Source: Paracoccaceae bacterium (lineage in GTDB: Bacteria > Pseudomonadota > Alphaproteobacteria > Rhodobacterales > Rhodobacteraceae). From it: 64,000 bases of DNA. Below, piece after piece: positions 26,219 to 34,908 of the stretch. The position numbers and the translations under genes were made by a program. Location of the stretch: the NCBI GenBank assembly GCA_022823605.1, contig JAJEHS010000001.1, positions 248,001 through 312,000 on the forward strand, given 5' to 3'. Below the pieces are notes generated by a model. The model worked only from the letters and a program-made list of their open reading frames with translations, did no database searches and was not told the DNA's origin. Positions within the stretch are counted from its first letter, which is position 1; each line of letters opens with the position of its first letter.

Positions 26219-27752
26219 CAAGATCACCAACAACTTTCAGACGAATGCGTGTTGCATTACCCGGCAGATAGGCTAGTGGTACGTCTTCCTGATCCAACAC
26301 CTCAATGCTGTCGGCTTTCGCACCGGCTGCAATCGCTTTCTCTGTTGCCTCTTTTCGTGCATTTTCCAGAGCAGCATCCCGTGACATTTCGGTAAGATTG
26401 AAAATACGATCAACTTCACCTGAAACTTGACCTATGGCAGCTCCCACCGCGTTGGCAACGGCAAAATTTTCAGGTTTTACAACCGGAAGGTTTCCGACTG
26501 TTTCGGGAATTAAAATCGAACCACCCCCTACTGCCAGAACCGGAATTTTTTCTGGTGAAACCCTCATCCTTTCAACCGCATTGACAATCATTTCGTCAAT
26601 CTTGTCCTTGTAATTTCGCAGCGTATTCACTCCGAGTGCCCTGGCCGGCCCGGCATCACCTATATCAGCTATTCCAAGTCCCACTGCTACATCAGTTGCT
26701 GTCAAGGTTTCGCCCCCGAAAAGCAACCCTTTTTCAAAAATTCGATATCCTACCGATTGTGGACCGATCTGAACTGGATTGCCCGGCTTGATTTCTGTTC
26801 CACCACCCAGAGCGATGGAAAAGACATCGGGCATGCGGAAATTTGTACGTACACCCCCTACTTCAACCGTCGTGGAAGCAGGGCGTGGGAAACCCTTGAT
26901 CAGGGCACCAACATCAGTGGAGGTACCACCCACGTCACAGACGATTGCTTCCATTTCACCCGTCAAATACGAAGCTCCTCGCATCGAATTGGTGGGTCCC
27001 GAGGCAAAGGTCAGTACAGGATAGGTCTGGACAAACTCCGTCCCCATAAGGGTACCATCGTTTTGGGTAATGAAATACGGGCAACGCAACCCGACCTTTT
27101 CCAGCGCATCACTAAATGCCCCTATTGCTTGCGAAGACAATTGGCGTAAGGAAGCATTCATGATGGCAGCATTTTCACGTTCTAGGATACCGAGGCGACC
27201 AATCTCGCTGGAAAGTGTAAAATCAGCATCCGGAAGTACTGTCGTCATGATTTCCATGGCTTGCTTCTCCATGGCATCATTTACCGGGCTGAATACAGAA
27301 CAAAGGGCCACCGAACCTATTCCCTTGCTGCCAATTTCCCTTGCAATGTCCTTTAGTTCCGTCTCATCAATCTGGGAGATTTCCCGACCATCGAATTCGT
27401 TACCTCCCTTGGCCATCCAATAGCTGTTGCCCACGGCTTCACGAATGTCATCCGGCCAATCCACCATTGGCGGAAGACATTGGGCTGCTGGTAAGCAAAG
27501 CCGTACAGCTGCCGTTTTCGACAGGTGTCTCCGTTCAACCACCGCATTGGTAAAGTGAGTAGTTCCAATCATGACCGAAGAAATTTCATTCCCGTTTATA
27601 CCGGTATTATCCAGTGCCATCCTTAGGCTCTCGATTATTCCAGACATGATATCTTCGGTAGTTGCCGTTTTTACACCGGTCAAAACCTTGCCGTCCCCCA
27701 TGATTACAGCATCCGTATTGGTTCCGCCTACATCAATACCAATTCGAAACAT
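26211..27752 (-). CDS. Hydantoinase/oxoprolinase family protein, HyuA-like
   Basis: 513 residues. The ATPase-fold core begins MFRIGIDVGGTNTDAV, with a second phosphate-binding motif VCDVGGTSTDVG in the middle, ASGPTNSMRGA, and LALGGGTEIKP-type and VLAVGGGSILIP loops. This is the hydantoinase A/oxoprolinase fold, which uses ATP to open 5-membered cyclic amides. No HyuB partner gene is present; instead two DUF917 proteins follow. That arrangement is known for DUF917 members but their biochemistry is poorly defined. It starts 10 bases after the ABC ATPase gene. Confidence 0.9.
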   Translation of the reverse strand: MFRIGIDVGGTNTDAVIMGDGKVLTGVKTATTEDIMSGIIESLRMALDNTGINGNEISSVMIGTTHFTNAVVERRHLSKTAAVRLCLPAAQCLPPMVDWPDDIREAVGNSYWMAKGGNEFDGREISQIDETELKDIAREIGSKGIGSVALCSVFSPVNDAMEKQAMEIMTTVLPDADFTLSSEIGRLGILERENAAIMNASLRQLSSQAIGAFSDALEKVGLRCPYFITQNDGTLMGTEFVQTYPVLTFASGPTNSMRGASYLTGEMEAIVCDVGGTSTDVGALIKGFPRPASTTVEVGGVRTNFRMPDVFSIALGGGTEIKPGNPVQIGPQSVGYRIFEKGLLFGGETLTATDVAVGLGIADIGDAGPARALGVNTLRNYKDKIDEMIVNAVERMRVSPEKIPVLAVGGGSILIPETVGNLPVVKPENFAVANAVGAAIGQVSGEVDRIFNLTEMSRDAALENARKEATEKAIAAGAKADSIEVLDQEDVPLAYLPGNATRIRLKVVGDLDG

Positions 27753-27762
27753 AATGACTCCT

Positions 27763-29466
27763 TCAGTCTGTTAACTCTGTTGTAGTTGTAAGCACCGCAT
27801 CCCTTTCCGCCTTTGAAACCACAGGTTTCAAACGCTCTTCCTCAGCAGTAATTACCGGGATTGAGGAAAGCAGTGCACGGGTATATGGGTGTTGGGGATT
27901 TGCGAATATATCCCTGGTTCGACCCTGTTCACATATTTCGCCACGAAACATGATCGCAACCCTATTGCAGAAATTACGCATCAGGCTGAGATCGTGGCTA
28001 ATAAACACATATGTCAGGTCAAATTCGTCACGTAATCGGTGCAACAGGTTTATGACCGAATTCTGAATTAGGACATCTAGTGCCGAGGTAGGCTCATCAA
28101 GAACCAGTATCTTGGGATGGCATGACAGTGCCCTTGCTATGGCCACCCGTTGTTTTTGCCCTCCGGACAATTCGTGTGGATACATTGACGCATAAGAGCG
28201 TGGCAATTCGACCATATCAAGCAATTCCTCGATTCGGGCATGGTAATTTTCGGGTGAAAAACCGGTGAATTTCAAAGGAACTTTCAGTTGATCAGCGACC
28301 GTACGTCGCGGGTTGAGTGATGAACCGGGATTCTGGTATACAATTTGTACGGTTTTTCGGAACTCGGTGGAACCCTGAAATCCGTCCAAATTCTGATTGT
28401 CAATAGTCACCTCTCCCGAATTCGGCTTGTGAAGGCCAAGTAAAATCTTGGCCAGTGTCGTTTTTCCTGATCCACTTTCACCTGCTATGCCAAAAATGTC
28501 TCCCCGGCTGATATCAAGGAAAACTTCCCTTACCGCATGATTAACCTCAGTTTTACGGCGAATAATACCAATTTTTCGGGAGAATATCTTATTGACCCCC
28601 CGTATTTCAATGGCATTTTCTTCATGATGGGTATCAGCCACATCCACTACCTTGTCACCATACAAAGGCAAGACGCTATTCATCAGTTCAAGCGTGTAGG
28701 GATGTTTGGGCGATGCAAAAATTTCATCTCTGGTTCCTTGCTCGACAATTCGCCCCTTCTGCATAACATAAACACGGTCCGCCATTTCCCTAACCACACC
28801 CAGATTATGCGTGATAAGCAAGAGCGTGAGACCCTCCTCAGAGACCAGGGTATTCAGCAAGTTGAGAATTTCTTGTTGGGTTGTAACATCCAGTGCTGTC
28901 CCTGGTTCATCGGCGATCAAAAGCCGTGGATTGTTGAGAAGGGACATGCCAATGAGAACACGTTGGCGCATTCCCCCCGAAAGCTGCATGGGATAGGAAC
29001 CAAGGATGTGTTCCCCATCAGCCAATTGTACTTTTTTCAGCGTGTCAATGATATGCGATCGACGAGCCGAACGGCTTCGGGACTTATTGCTACGCATATC
29101 TGCATAGCGTACAATATCATCCATCTGCCGATGGATGGTGAGGACTGGATTAAATGACAATAGCGGGTCCTGGAGAACAATTGAAATACCCGTACCCTTG
29201 AGCCGATTGCGCTGTTTTCTGGAAAGTGTCAAAAGCTCTCGACCTTCATATCGTATCGAGCCATTTTCAACCTTCCCGGGTGGCATTGGCAAGGTTCCAA
29301 TTATGGTTCGCATGGTAACCGTTTTTCCCGAACCTGATTGACCGATCAAGGAAACTCTTTCCCCTGCATCCAAGTGAAAGTTCAGATTGTGCAATACCTT
29401 TGTTCGCTGACCATAGGTAGTGAAACTCAAATCAAGGTCTGATACTTCAAGTATGCGGTTACTCAT
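27763..29466 (-). CDS. Fused ABC transporter ATPase (DppD-DppF type)
   Basis: 567 residues with two complete ABC domains. Domain 1: Walker A GQSGSGKT, signature LSGGMRQR, Walker B LLIADEPGTALD. Domain 2: Walker A GESGSGKT, signature LSGGQKQR, Walker B ILVLDEPTSALD. An oligopeptide-type C-terminal region (CEQGRTRDIFANPQHPYTRALL) follows each domain. It powers the DppB/DppC-like permeases whose genes precede it; it overlaps the DppC stop by ATGA. The ligand is shared with the binding protein at 22245. Confidence 0.94.
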   Translation of the reverse strand: MSNRILEVSDLDLSFTTYGQRTKVLHNLNFHLDAGERVSLIGQSGSGKTVTMRTIIGTLPMPPGKVENGSIRYEGRELLTLSRKQRNRLKGTGISIVLQDPLLSFNPVLTIHRQMDDIVRYADMRSNKSRSRSARRSHIIDTLKKVQLADGEHILGSYPMQLSGGMRQRVLIGMSLLNNPRLLIADEPGTALDVTTQQEILNLLNTLVSEEGLTLLLITHNLGVVREMADRVYVMQKGRIVEQGTRDEIFASPKHPYTLELMNSVLPLYGDKVVDVADTHHEENAIEIRGVNKIFSRKIGIIRRKTEVNHAVREVFLDISRGDIFGIAGESGSGKTTLAKILLGLHKPNSGEVTIDNQNLDGFQGSTEFRKTVQIVYQNPGSSLNPRRTVADQLKVPLKFTGFSPENYHARIEELLDMVELPRSYASMYPHELSGGQKQRVAIARALSCHPKILVLDEPTSALDVLIQNSVINLLHRLRDEFDLTYVFISHDLSLMRNFCNRVAIMFRGEICEQGRTRDIFANPQHPYTRALLSSIPVITAEEERLKPVVSKAERDAVLTTTTELTD

Positions 29467-30347
29467 AACTCGACATCCATCATATCACGCAACCCGTCAC
29501 CCAACAAATTGAACCCCAGTATGACGTACAGGATAGCAAATCCCGGCATTAATGCCTCCCACCAATACTCCGGCAGGTATTCGGAACCTGTCGAGACCAT
29601 GGTACCCAGATCTGGCGTGGGGGGCTGTACGCCCAGACCAAGGAATGAGAGGGCGGCACCGAAGAGGATAACGAAACCTGCATCCAGTGAGGTCTTGACA
29701 GCAATCGCTGAAATGCAATTCGGCAATAGTTCTCGCAAGAGTATATGGACGTGACTTGCACCTGAAACCTTGGCAGCCTCAACATAATCCTCCGCCATCT
29801 GTCCTTTGGCAATGCGGTAGATAAGCCGTGTGTGCCAAGTCCACCATAACAGTGTTATTGCTATCATGGCATTTACAAGATTGGGGGACAGTACGGCTGT
29901 GACAGCCAGTGCCATGGCAAGTGGAGGTATAGCCAGCATGACGTCGGTAAATCGCATGATTACCCATTCAGTCCAGCCACCTGCATAGGCAGCTGTCAGA
30001 CCCAAAAGTACACCGAAAGGAACGGCTATGCCAAGTACACCCACAACCAGACCAAGTGAAACCCTGTAGCCAAAAAGAACACGGCTGAATATATCTCGGC
30101 CAACATTGTCTGTCCCCATGAGATACACTCCACTGGGTGGGCTGTGTCGATTAAGAAAATCGACATGGGCACCTGCCGATTCTGGTGATGGAGCCAACCA
30201 AGGTGCAAAAATGGCACCAATAATTACCGAAATGATGATAAACACACCAATGAGAGCAGAAGGATTGTACTTGAAACGGTACCATGCCATCTGCCCACTA
30301 CTGAGTGTTCGGACGGTCTCATCCTTGATCATGGGACCATCACTCAT
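29463..30347 (-). CDS. Peptide-type ABC transporter permease, DppC-like
   Basis: 294 residues with six spans. An N-terminal cytoplasmic tail is followed by the first span (ALIGVFIIISVIIGAIFAPWLAP), the conserved GTDNVGRDIFSRVLFG-type sequence found in DppC/OppC proteins, and the EAA loop EAAKVSGASHVHILLRELLPN. It overlaps both neighbours by ATGA, so dppB-dppC-ATPase form a tightly coupled unit. It pairs with the DppB-like protein to form the channel. Confidence 0.93.
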   Translation of the reverse strand: MSDGPMIKDETVRTLSSGQMAWYRFKYNPSALIGVFIIISVIIGAIFAPWLAPSPESAGAHVDFLNRHSPPSGVYLMGTDNVGRDIFSRVLFGYRVSLGLVVGVLGIAVPFGVLLGLTAAYAGGWTEWVIMRFTDVMLAIPPLAMALAVTAVLSPNLVNAMIAITLLWWTWHTRLIYRIAKGQMAEDYVEAAKVSGASHVHILLRELLPNCISAIAVKTSLDAGFVILFGAALSFLGLGVQPPTPDLGTMVSTGSEYLPEYWWEALMPGFAILYVILGFNLLGDGLRDMMDVEL

Positions 30348-31366
30348 TTACTTGAACCATCCCGTAAGCGGTTTCGTGGATCAATGAAACCAAGCAAAAC
30401 ATCAATCACTAGATTGGCTACTACAAAAAAGATACCGGAAACCAGGACAACACCGATAACCGCATTGAGATCCTTCTGCAAAATTGTTCTTACACCATAA
30501 CTGGCAATTCCAGGCCAACTGAAGACGAATTCTACAATGAATGCATTCCCGATCAGGGATGCAAATTCCAGTCCAAGAATAGTCAGGGGTGCAATGGAAG
30601 CAACCCTCAACATGTACCGAATTGTAACCACCTGTTCGGGAATACCATAGGAACGGGATGCTTCAATGAAATCTCGACTACCAACTTCAATCATGGCCGA
30701 CCTGGTAATACGCATGACTTGGCCGATTCCAGCAGCAGCCAGTGCAATGGAAGGCAGAAACAGATGTAAACAGGCACTACCGAATACATCCCACCGACCG
30801 GCCAAAAGCGAATCTATGGTCAAGAGACCCGTTTTGGTTGCACTGAATTCCAACCCAGGGTCAAGACGCCCGGTCACTGGAAAGAAGGTAAGATAGTAAC
30901 TCGCAAGTAACTGCAGTATGATCGCAAGGACAAATCCAGGTGTTACGACCCCAATCAAGGAGATAATTCGGGTGATATTGTCAATCCAACTGTCACGATA
31001 AACAGCTGCCAAAACACCAAGAGGAATCGATAGTGAGATTTGCAGGAAAATTGTTGCCAATACCAACTCAAAGGTAGCAGGCAGGGCTGCAACCAGATCA
31101 TCCATGACCGGACGACTCGAAAGCAGGGATTTTCCCAGATCACCTTGCAAGAGACCGGTAAGGTAGTTCCATAATTGTACAAGGAAGGGATCATCCAAAC
31201 CCATTTCACCACGCATTTCAGCAACCTGATCGGCTGTTGCCAAGGGGCCAAGTGCTATTCGTGCAGGATCACCAGGTACAATCCGGGCTATGATGAAGAT
31301 CAGGATTACGAGCCCTAGCAGAACCAACAATAGGGCAACTGTTCGTCGAAACAGATAAGCTACCAT
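30344..31366 (-). CDS. Peptide-type ABC transporter permease, DppB-like
   Basis: 340 residues with six spans: a first span right at the N-terminus (FRRTVALLLVLLGLVILIFIIARIVPGDPAR), then periplasmic and membrane regions, and the EAA loop EASRSYGIPEQVVTIRYMLRVAS. The C-terminal sequence VLLGFIDPRNRLRDG is a DppB hallmark. It is the first gene of the transporter/hydantoin unit, with a 386-base upstream gap holding two inverted repeats. Confidence 0.93.
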   Translation of the reverse strand: MVAYLFRRTVALLLVLLGLVILIFIIARIVPGDPARIALGPLATADQVAEMRGEMGLDDPFLVQLWNYLTGLLQGDLGKSLLSSRPVMDDLVAALPATFELVLATIFLQISLSIPLGVLAAVYRDSWIDNITRIISLIGVVTPGFVLAIILQLLASYYLTFFPVTGRLDPGLEFSATKTGLLTIDSLLAGRWDVFGSACLHLFLPSIALAAAGIGQVMRITRSAMIEVGSRDFIEASRSYGIPEQVVTIRYMLRVASIAPLTILGLEFASLIGNAFIVEFVFSWPGIASYGVRTILQKDLNAVIGVVLVSGIFFVVANLVIDVLLGFIDPRNRLRDGSSK

Positions 31367-31521
31367 CAGCAGCTAACACTACCACTAAATTGGGTTTTTC
31401 TAATCATATTAAGCTGATACCAAAGAGAAAATCTAATGTCTATACAATAAAATGGTTTGTTATCCAATGGTGTTTTCCCGACTCTGTTTTTGCAGGCGGT
31501 AATTAATGAGTGGTGAATGGT

Positions 31522-31542
31522 AGATATAAGGGGGGTATATCT
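31522..31542. promoter_or_regulatory. Inverted repeat upstream of the dpp-hydantoin unit
   Basis: Arms AGATATA (31522-31528) and TATATCT (31536-31542) flank a 7-base AGGGGGG spacer, about 155 bases upstream of the DppB-like gene. The gap 31367-31752 contains no gene. It is a plausible operator for a small dimeric regulator, since no regulator gene lies next to this operon. Function is inference from symmetry and place. Confidence 0.3.
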
Positions 31543-31606
31543 GAACTGAACCAAGTCCTAAAATAAGACTTACCATTTTCAGGGGAAGGAAATTCGGTCC
31601 CTAGCG

Positions 31607-31630
31607 AATGACATGATACAGAGTGTCATT
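31607..31630. promoter_or_regulatory. Second inverted repeat in the gap between atpF and dppB
   Basis: Arms AATGACA (31607-31613) and TGTCATT (31624-31630) are separated by 10 bases. It stands about 240 bases upstream of dppB and 122 bases downstream of the atpF stop. No T-run follows on the minus strand, so a terminator role for the ATP synthase operon is not supported. An operator role is possible. Confidence 0.25.
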
Positions 31631-31752
31631 TATGGAGCATTCCAACATTTCAAGGGATATCCACTTAAGGTAGTTTTAAGTCGAGAAACTAAACGCTAAA
31701 TCCTGCATTTAGTTGCATGGGGCAACAAGACGAGCCTGTTGGGGCTGTATCT

Positions 31753-32319
31753 TCAGTTCAGATACTTGTTGATGTCTTTGATTGATTGGTCAATGATGGT
31801 TCTGCGATCATCACCACCCATGCTTCTGAAAATAACTTCAGAGGCTGCATCAATTGCCAAGTCAATTGCCTGGTTTCTTATATTGGCTATGGCCTTGGCC
31901 TCGCTGGCACGAACCTGCTCCCTGGAATTCTGCAGTTTTCGATCGACCAACCCCTGAATGGAGTTTTGGGCCTCCTCAATGGCAAGTTCCTTGTCCTTTT
32001 GGGCCTGTTCCTTGATGCGAATTGCATGTTCTTCGGCTTCATCCTGTTTCTGTTGCAGGTTTTCAAGGAGAGTCTGAGCATCCTCCTTCACCGAGGATGC
32101 CTCCTCGAGCTGTCCTTCAATTTTGGCAATCTGACCATCAATCAACTTGGCCACAAATTTGGGTGCCTTGAAATAGATGATTGCCGCAATGAAGATAATA
32201 AACGAAATCGATACAACGAAATCGGTGTTTCCAAGGGAAAAGAACGGACCGCTTGCAGCCTGTGCCGATCCGGTACCAACCATCATGAACAGTCCCGGGA
32301 GAAGTATGTACCTATTCAC
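31753..32319 (-). CDS. atpF: ATP synthase F0 subunit b
   Basis: 188 residues from a GTG at 32319 that overlaps the b' stop by 8 bases (GTGAATAG). A longer frame to 32487 would run through the b' coding end and gives an unlikely basic leader. The start leads into a hydrophobic segment (YILLPGLFMMVGTGSAQA), then the membrane span FVVSISFIIFIAAIIYF, then a long charged coiled coil (about residues 60-150). It is one of two stator stalk subunits linking F0 to F1. The F1 genes are not in the window, as usual for alphaproteobacteria with split atp operons. Confidence 0.92.
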   Translation of the reverse strand: MNRYILLPGLFMMVGTGSAQAASGPFFSLGNTDFVVSISFIIFIAAIIYFKAPKFVAKLIDGQIAKIEGQLEEASSVKEDAQTLLENLQQKQDEAEEHAIRIKEQAQKDKELAIEEAQNSIQGLVDRKLQNSREQVRASEAKAIANIRNQAIDLAIDAASEVIFRSMGGDDRRTIIDQSIKDINKYLN

Positions 32320-32845
32320 TGGCCTTCCCCTGAACCTTGGCATCAACCACACCAGAAATCTCGTCAAGAATTCCCCTTTTCGGAACAATCTGGTTGACGA
32401 TTTCAACTGCTGCCTCATTGGCGATGGCACGTATATTGGTGAGTGCCTCATCCTGTATGGCTTCAATTCTTTTCTCGGCTTCGGCAACTTCCGCCTTGAC
32501 TGTTACCTCTGCCTCTTCCAATGCCTTGTTCTGCATCTCCAGAATTTCATTGCGGGTTTCAGCAGCTTTCCCTTCGGAAAATCGTTTGGCCGCGGCAAGC
32601 GTTTCTTCGATTGAATTTTCCAACCCTTCAATCTTTTCATTCAACTTGCGGGCATCCTCCAGATCAGTCTTGATTCTCTTTTCCCGCTGGGAGACAATCT
32701 GACCAATCCGTGGCAGCGCAATCATCCTGACCACGATAAAGATAGCCAACAGAAAAACCACCAACCACAGAATCTGGTTGGGAAACGAAGAAAACTCCAG
32801 CTGGGGAATACCAGCTTGTTCACTTACATTGTTTTCAGCAGCCAC
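32312..32845 (-). CDS. atpG: ATP synthase F0 subunit b'
   Basis: 177 residues. An N-terminal segment of 22 residues precedes the membrane span ILWLVVFLLAIFIVVRMIALP, then a long heptad-type charged helix (residues ~48-140), including EKRIKTDLEDARKLNEKIEGL. This is the second, diverged b-type subunit found in alphaproteobacteria and cyanobacteria, forming a b/b' heterodimer as peripheral stalk. The gene order atpE, b', b is as expected. Named atpG or atpX or atpF' by different authors. Confidence 0.93.
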   Translation of the reverse strand: MAAENNVSEQAGIPQLEFSSFPNQILWLVVFLLAIFIVVRMIALPRIGQIVSQREKRIKTDLEDARKLNEKIEGLENSIEETLAAAKRFSEGKAAETRNEILEMQNKALEEAEVTVKAEVAEAEKRIEAIQDEALTNIRAIANEAAVEIVNQIVPKRGILDEISGVVDAKVQGKASE

Positions 32846-32897
32846 TCGTCAAATTCCCGAAATGCAAACGATGTATTGGTTTGTTGCCAGGCGTTGA

Positions 32898-33134
32898 TTA
32901 GAGTGCAAACATCAAAAGCAGTGCCACGAGGAAGGAAAAGATTCCGAATGCTTCGGCAAAGGCAATTCCAATAAACAGCATGGCTGTCTGTGATTGGGCA
33001 GCAGATGGATTTCTCAGGGCCCCTGCCAAATAGTTTCCTGCAACATGACCGACACCGATAGCAGCACCACCCATTCCTGTACAGGCCAAACCAGCCCCGA
33101 TGAGTGCTCCCATTGTATTCAAATCGCCTTCCAT
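32898..33134 (-). CDS. atpE: ATP synthase F0 subunit c
   Basis: 78 residues, two membrane hairpin helices. The first carries the glycine-rich [22 protein letters not shown], then the polar loop with [11 protein letters not shown], then the second helix with the proton-carrying Glu in [11 protein letters not shown]. It builds the rotor ring. The start ATG has a GGAG-type site upstream (CTTG-TCTAG/GGAGTAA region). Glutamate at the ion site together with no Na+-type pattern suggests proton coupling. Confidence 0.96.
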   Translation of the reverse strand: MEGDLNTMGALIGAGLACTGMGGAAIGVGHVAGNYLAGALRNPSAAQSQTAMLFIGIAFAEAFGIFSFLVALLLMFAL

Positions 33135-33167
33135 AATTTACTCCTTGTCTAGAATGGATATTTCAGA

Positions 33168-33923
33168 TTAATGTTGAGGATGCAGGGCATCCTTCAGATA
33201 AACACAAGTTAGAATTGTAAACACATAAGCTTGGATAAAAGCCACCAGTAATTCCAGGCCATATACTGCTGATATTGCAATTATCGGAACAAAAGCACCA
33301 AGTCCCATGACACCGGCAAAGGCCGCGAAGACCTTTATCATTGCGTGCCCGGCCATCATGTTTCCTGCCAACCTGATCGAATGGCTGATTGGTCGAACAA
33401 AATAGGACATAATCTCAATCACTGCCAAAACCGGACGAAGAGGAAGTGGTGCCGAAGAAATCCAAAACAGTCCCAGGAAACCCAGCCCGTGCTTGACAAA
33501 ACCGATCACCGTAACCGAAATGAATACAGTCAGGGCCAAGGTCGCAGTAACCGCAATGTGCGATGTCGGTGTGAAACTCATTGGAATGAGGCCCAGGACA
33601 TTTGAAAAAATGACAAACATGAAAGCTGTCATGATATAGGGGAAAAACGGTAATGCATCGCGTCCCGCAACATCCTGTACCATGTTTCTGACAAAACCGT
33701 ATATCAGTTCCACAACCATTTGAAAGCGGTCAGGTACATAGGATTTCTTGCGGGTTCCAACCACCAGAAAGATGATTACACCCAAGAGGGTAATGGCCAT
33801 CCACATGGCGGTATTGCTGAATGAATACCACATCAAGGGACCATCACCCAGTACGGGTGTGACCAGAAACTGGTCCATTGGATGGATTTCTAACCCCTTT
33901 TGTGCTTCGGTTTCAGTAGCCAT
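33168..33923 (-). CDS. atpB: ATP synthase F0 subunit a
   Basis: 251 residues, five to six spans. The N-terminal soluble segment has IHPMDQF, and the essential Arg of the proton path is in [14 protein letters not shown] (residues ~185-198). Later helices contain [21 protein letters not shown]. It forms the proton half-channels against the c ring. It lies between atpI and atpE with short gaps, one operon. Confidence 0.96.
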   Translation of the reverse strand: MATETEAQKGLEIHPMDQFLVTPVLGDGPLMWYSFSNTAMWMAITLLGVIIFLVVGTRKKSYVPDRFQMVVELIYGFVRNMVQDVAGRDALPFFPYIMTAFMFVIFSNVLGLIPMSFTPTSHIAVTATLALTVFISVTVIGFVKHGLGFLGLFWISSAPLPLRPVLAVIEIMSYFVRPISHSIRLAGNMMAGHAMIKVFAAFAGVMGLGAFVPIIAISAVYGLELLVAFIQAYVFTILTCVYLKDALHPQH

Positions 33924-33929
33924 TTCAGT

Positions 33930-34265
33930 CTAATCGGGAGTATTTCCCTCGTTCTTATTCGTTTCAGGTTTCTTCATTTCCTTTGCAGTTCTCAACATCA
34001 AGTTAATTCCTGCTCCAAATCCTAATAATACAAACAAAATCATATTTAAAGGTTTGGTGCCAAATAAAATATCCAAACCATATCCAATCACAAAGCCCAA
34101 CCCGACTCCAGCAACGAGATCAACCACCATTCGCCAACCCATATTGGCTTGTGAAATCGGACTTTCTCCCTTCTCGGGTGGATTGATCTCTTCCTCCAGG
34201 TTCCTTATGCGTTCCTGCAGGTTTTTCTTTTGTTCGGAATCGTCAGTACCGGCCATGTCAACCAT
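33930..34265 (-). CDS. atpI: ATP synthase F0 subunit I (AtpI/AtpQ-type)
   Basis: 111 residues. A charged N-terminal helix (SEQKKNLQERIRNLEEEINPP) is followed by two spans (VVDLVAGVGLGFVIGYGLDILF and PLNMILFVLLGFGAGINLMLR), as in alphaproteobacterial AtpI proteins of the Mg-transport/c-ring assembly family. The start may be ATG at 34265 or the second ATG three codons later (34256); no ribosome site separates them clearly. It is the first gene of the F0 operon; atpB begins 6 bases later. Confidence 0.9.
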   Translation of the reverse strand: MVDMAGTDDSEQKKNLQERIRNLEEEINPPEKGESPISQANMGWRMVVDLVAGVGLGFVIGYGLDILFGTKPLNMILFVLLGFGAGINLMLRTAKEMKKPETNKNEGNTPD

Positions 34266-34268
34266 TTC

Positions 34269-34802
34269 TCAATCGTTTCCAAAAATCCTGGCAACCTGTT
34301 CTCTGGCCCGGTCCTTGTGTTCATCCTTGACATGAGCCAGGACCATACCCATGGCAACAACAAGCACTCCCAAATCGTCCGAATAGCCCGCTCCCACAAT
34401 TATGTCCGGAATGGCATCAAGTGGAAATATGAAATATCCGAGTGCACTTATGATAGGTGCTTTGGCCCATTTGGGAGTATCCTTGTCCAGAAGACAATAA
34501 TACAAAACAAATACCTGGAAAATAACCTTTTGGCCGGCAACCCGTGCATAGCTGCTTATTTTCCTTGAAAGTGATCTCTCGTCATAGTTGTCTTCATAAT
34601 TGGTACTCAGGATCTGTTTCGGAACATTCTTGCCCTTTCTGGAGCCGTAGTCGGCTATTTTATTCCAAAGATTTTTCCGGTCCGACCGACTGAACTCTTC
34701 AAGCGATTGCAGTTCATTACTGACTATTTCGTTCCACAGTTCTTCACCTTCACCCTCGGAAGAATCGTTTTCCCCTTGATGGTTTACATCCTTGGAATTC
34801 AT
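34269..34802 (-). CDS. DUF1232 (YkvA-like) membrane protein
   Basis: 177 residues. The DUF1232 block is seen at residues ~110-150: PKWAKAPIISALGYFIFPLDAIPDII followed by DDLGVLVVAMGMVLAHV, a short hydrophobic hairpin characteristic of the family. The N-terminal 60 residues are acidic and low in complexity (NHQGENDSSEGEGEE). The gene ends 3 bases before atpI, so it may be co-transcribed with the ATP synthase genes. The family has no known function. Confidence 0.85.
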   Translation of the reverse strand: MNSKDVNHQGENDSSEGEGEELWNEIVSNELQSLEEFSRSDRKNLWNKIADYGSRKGKNVPKQILSTNYEDNYDERSLSRKISSYARVAGQKVIFQVFVLYYCLLDKDTPKWAKAPIISALGYFIFPLDAIPDIIVGAGYSDDLGVLVVAMGMVLAHVKDEHKDRAREQVARIFGND

Positions 34803-34908
34803 GGGTTACCAATTGCTCCTGAAATACCTTGGTCACCCGATTAGATAATTTTGGATCACCAATGTTTCAACTTCATCAATTTGAGAGGTCTTGCTTTTCC
34901 AAGTGAAC

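Noticed and set aside
28537-29157. A 206-codon plus-strand frame opposite the fused ABC ATPase
   Set aside because: Antisense to a gene with two complete ABC domains; composition is that of a shadow frame.
31704-31720. AGTTGCA followed by GGCAAC near the end of atpF, resembling the MarR half-site
   Set aside because: Spacing differs and the second arm is imperfect, so it is not the same operator.
31786-32397. A 203-codon plus-strand frame opposite atpF/b'
   Set aside because: Antisense to ATP synthase subunits, Cys- and Leu-rich without a recognisable fold.
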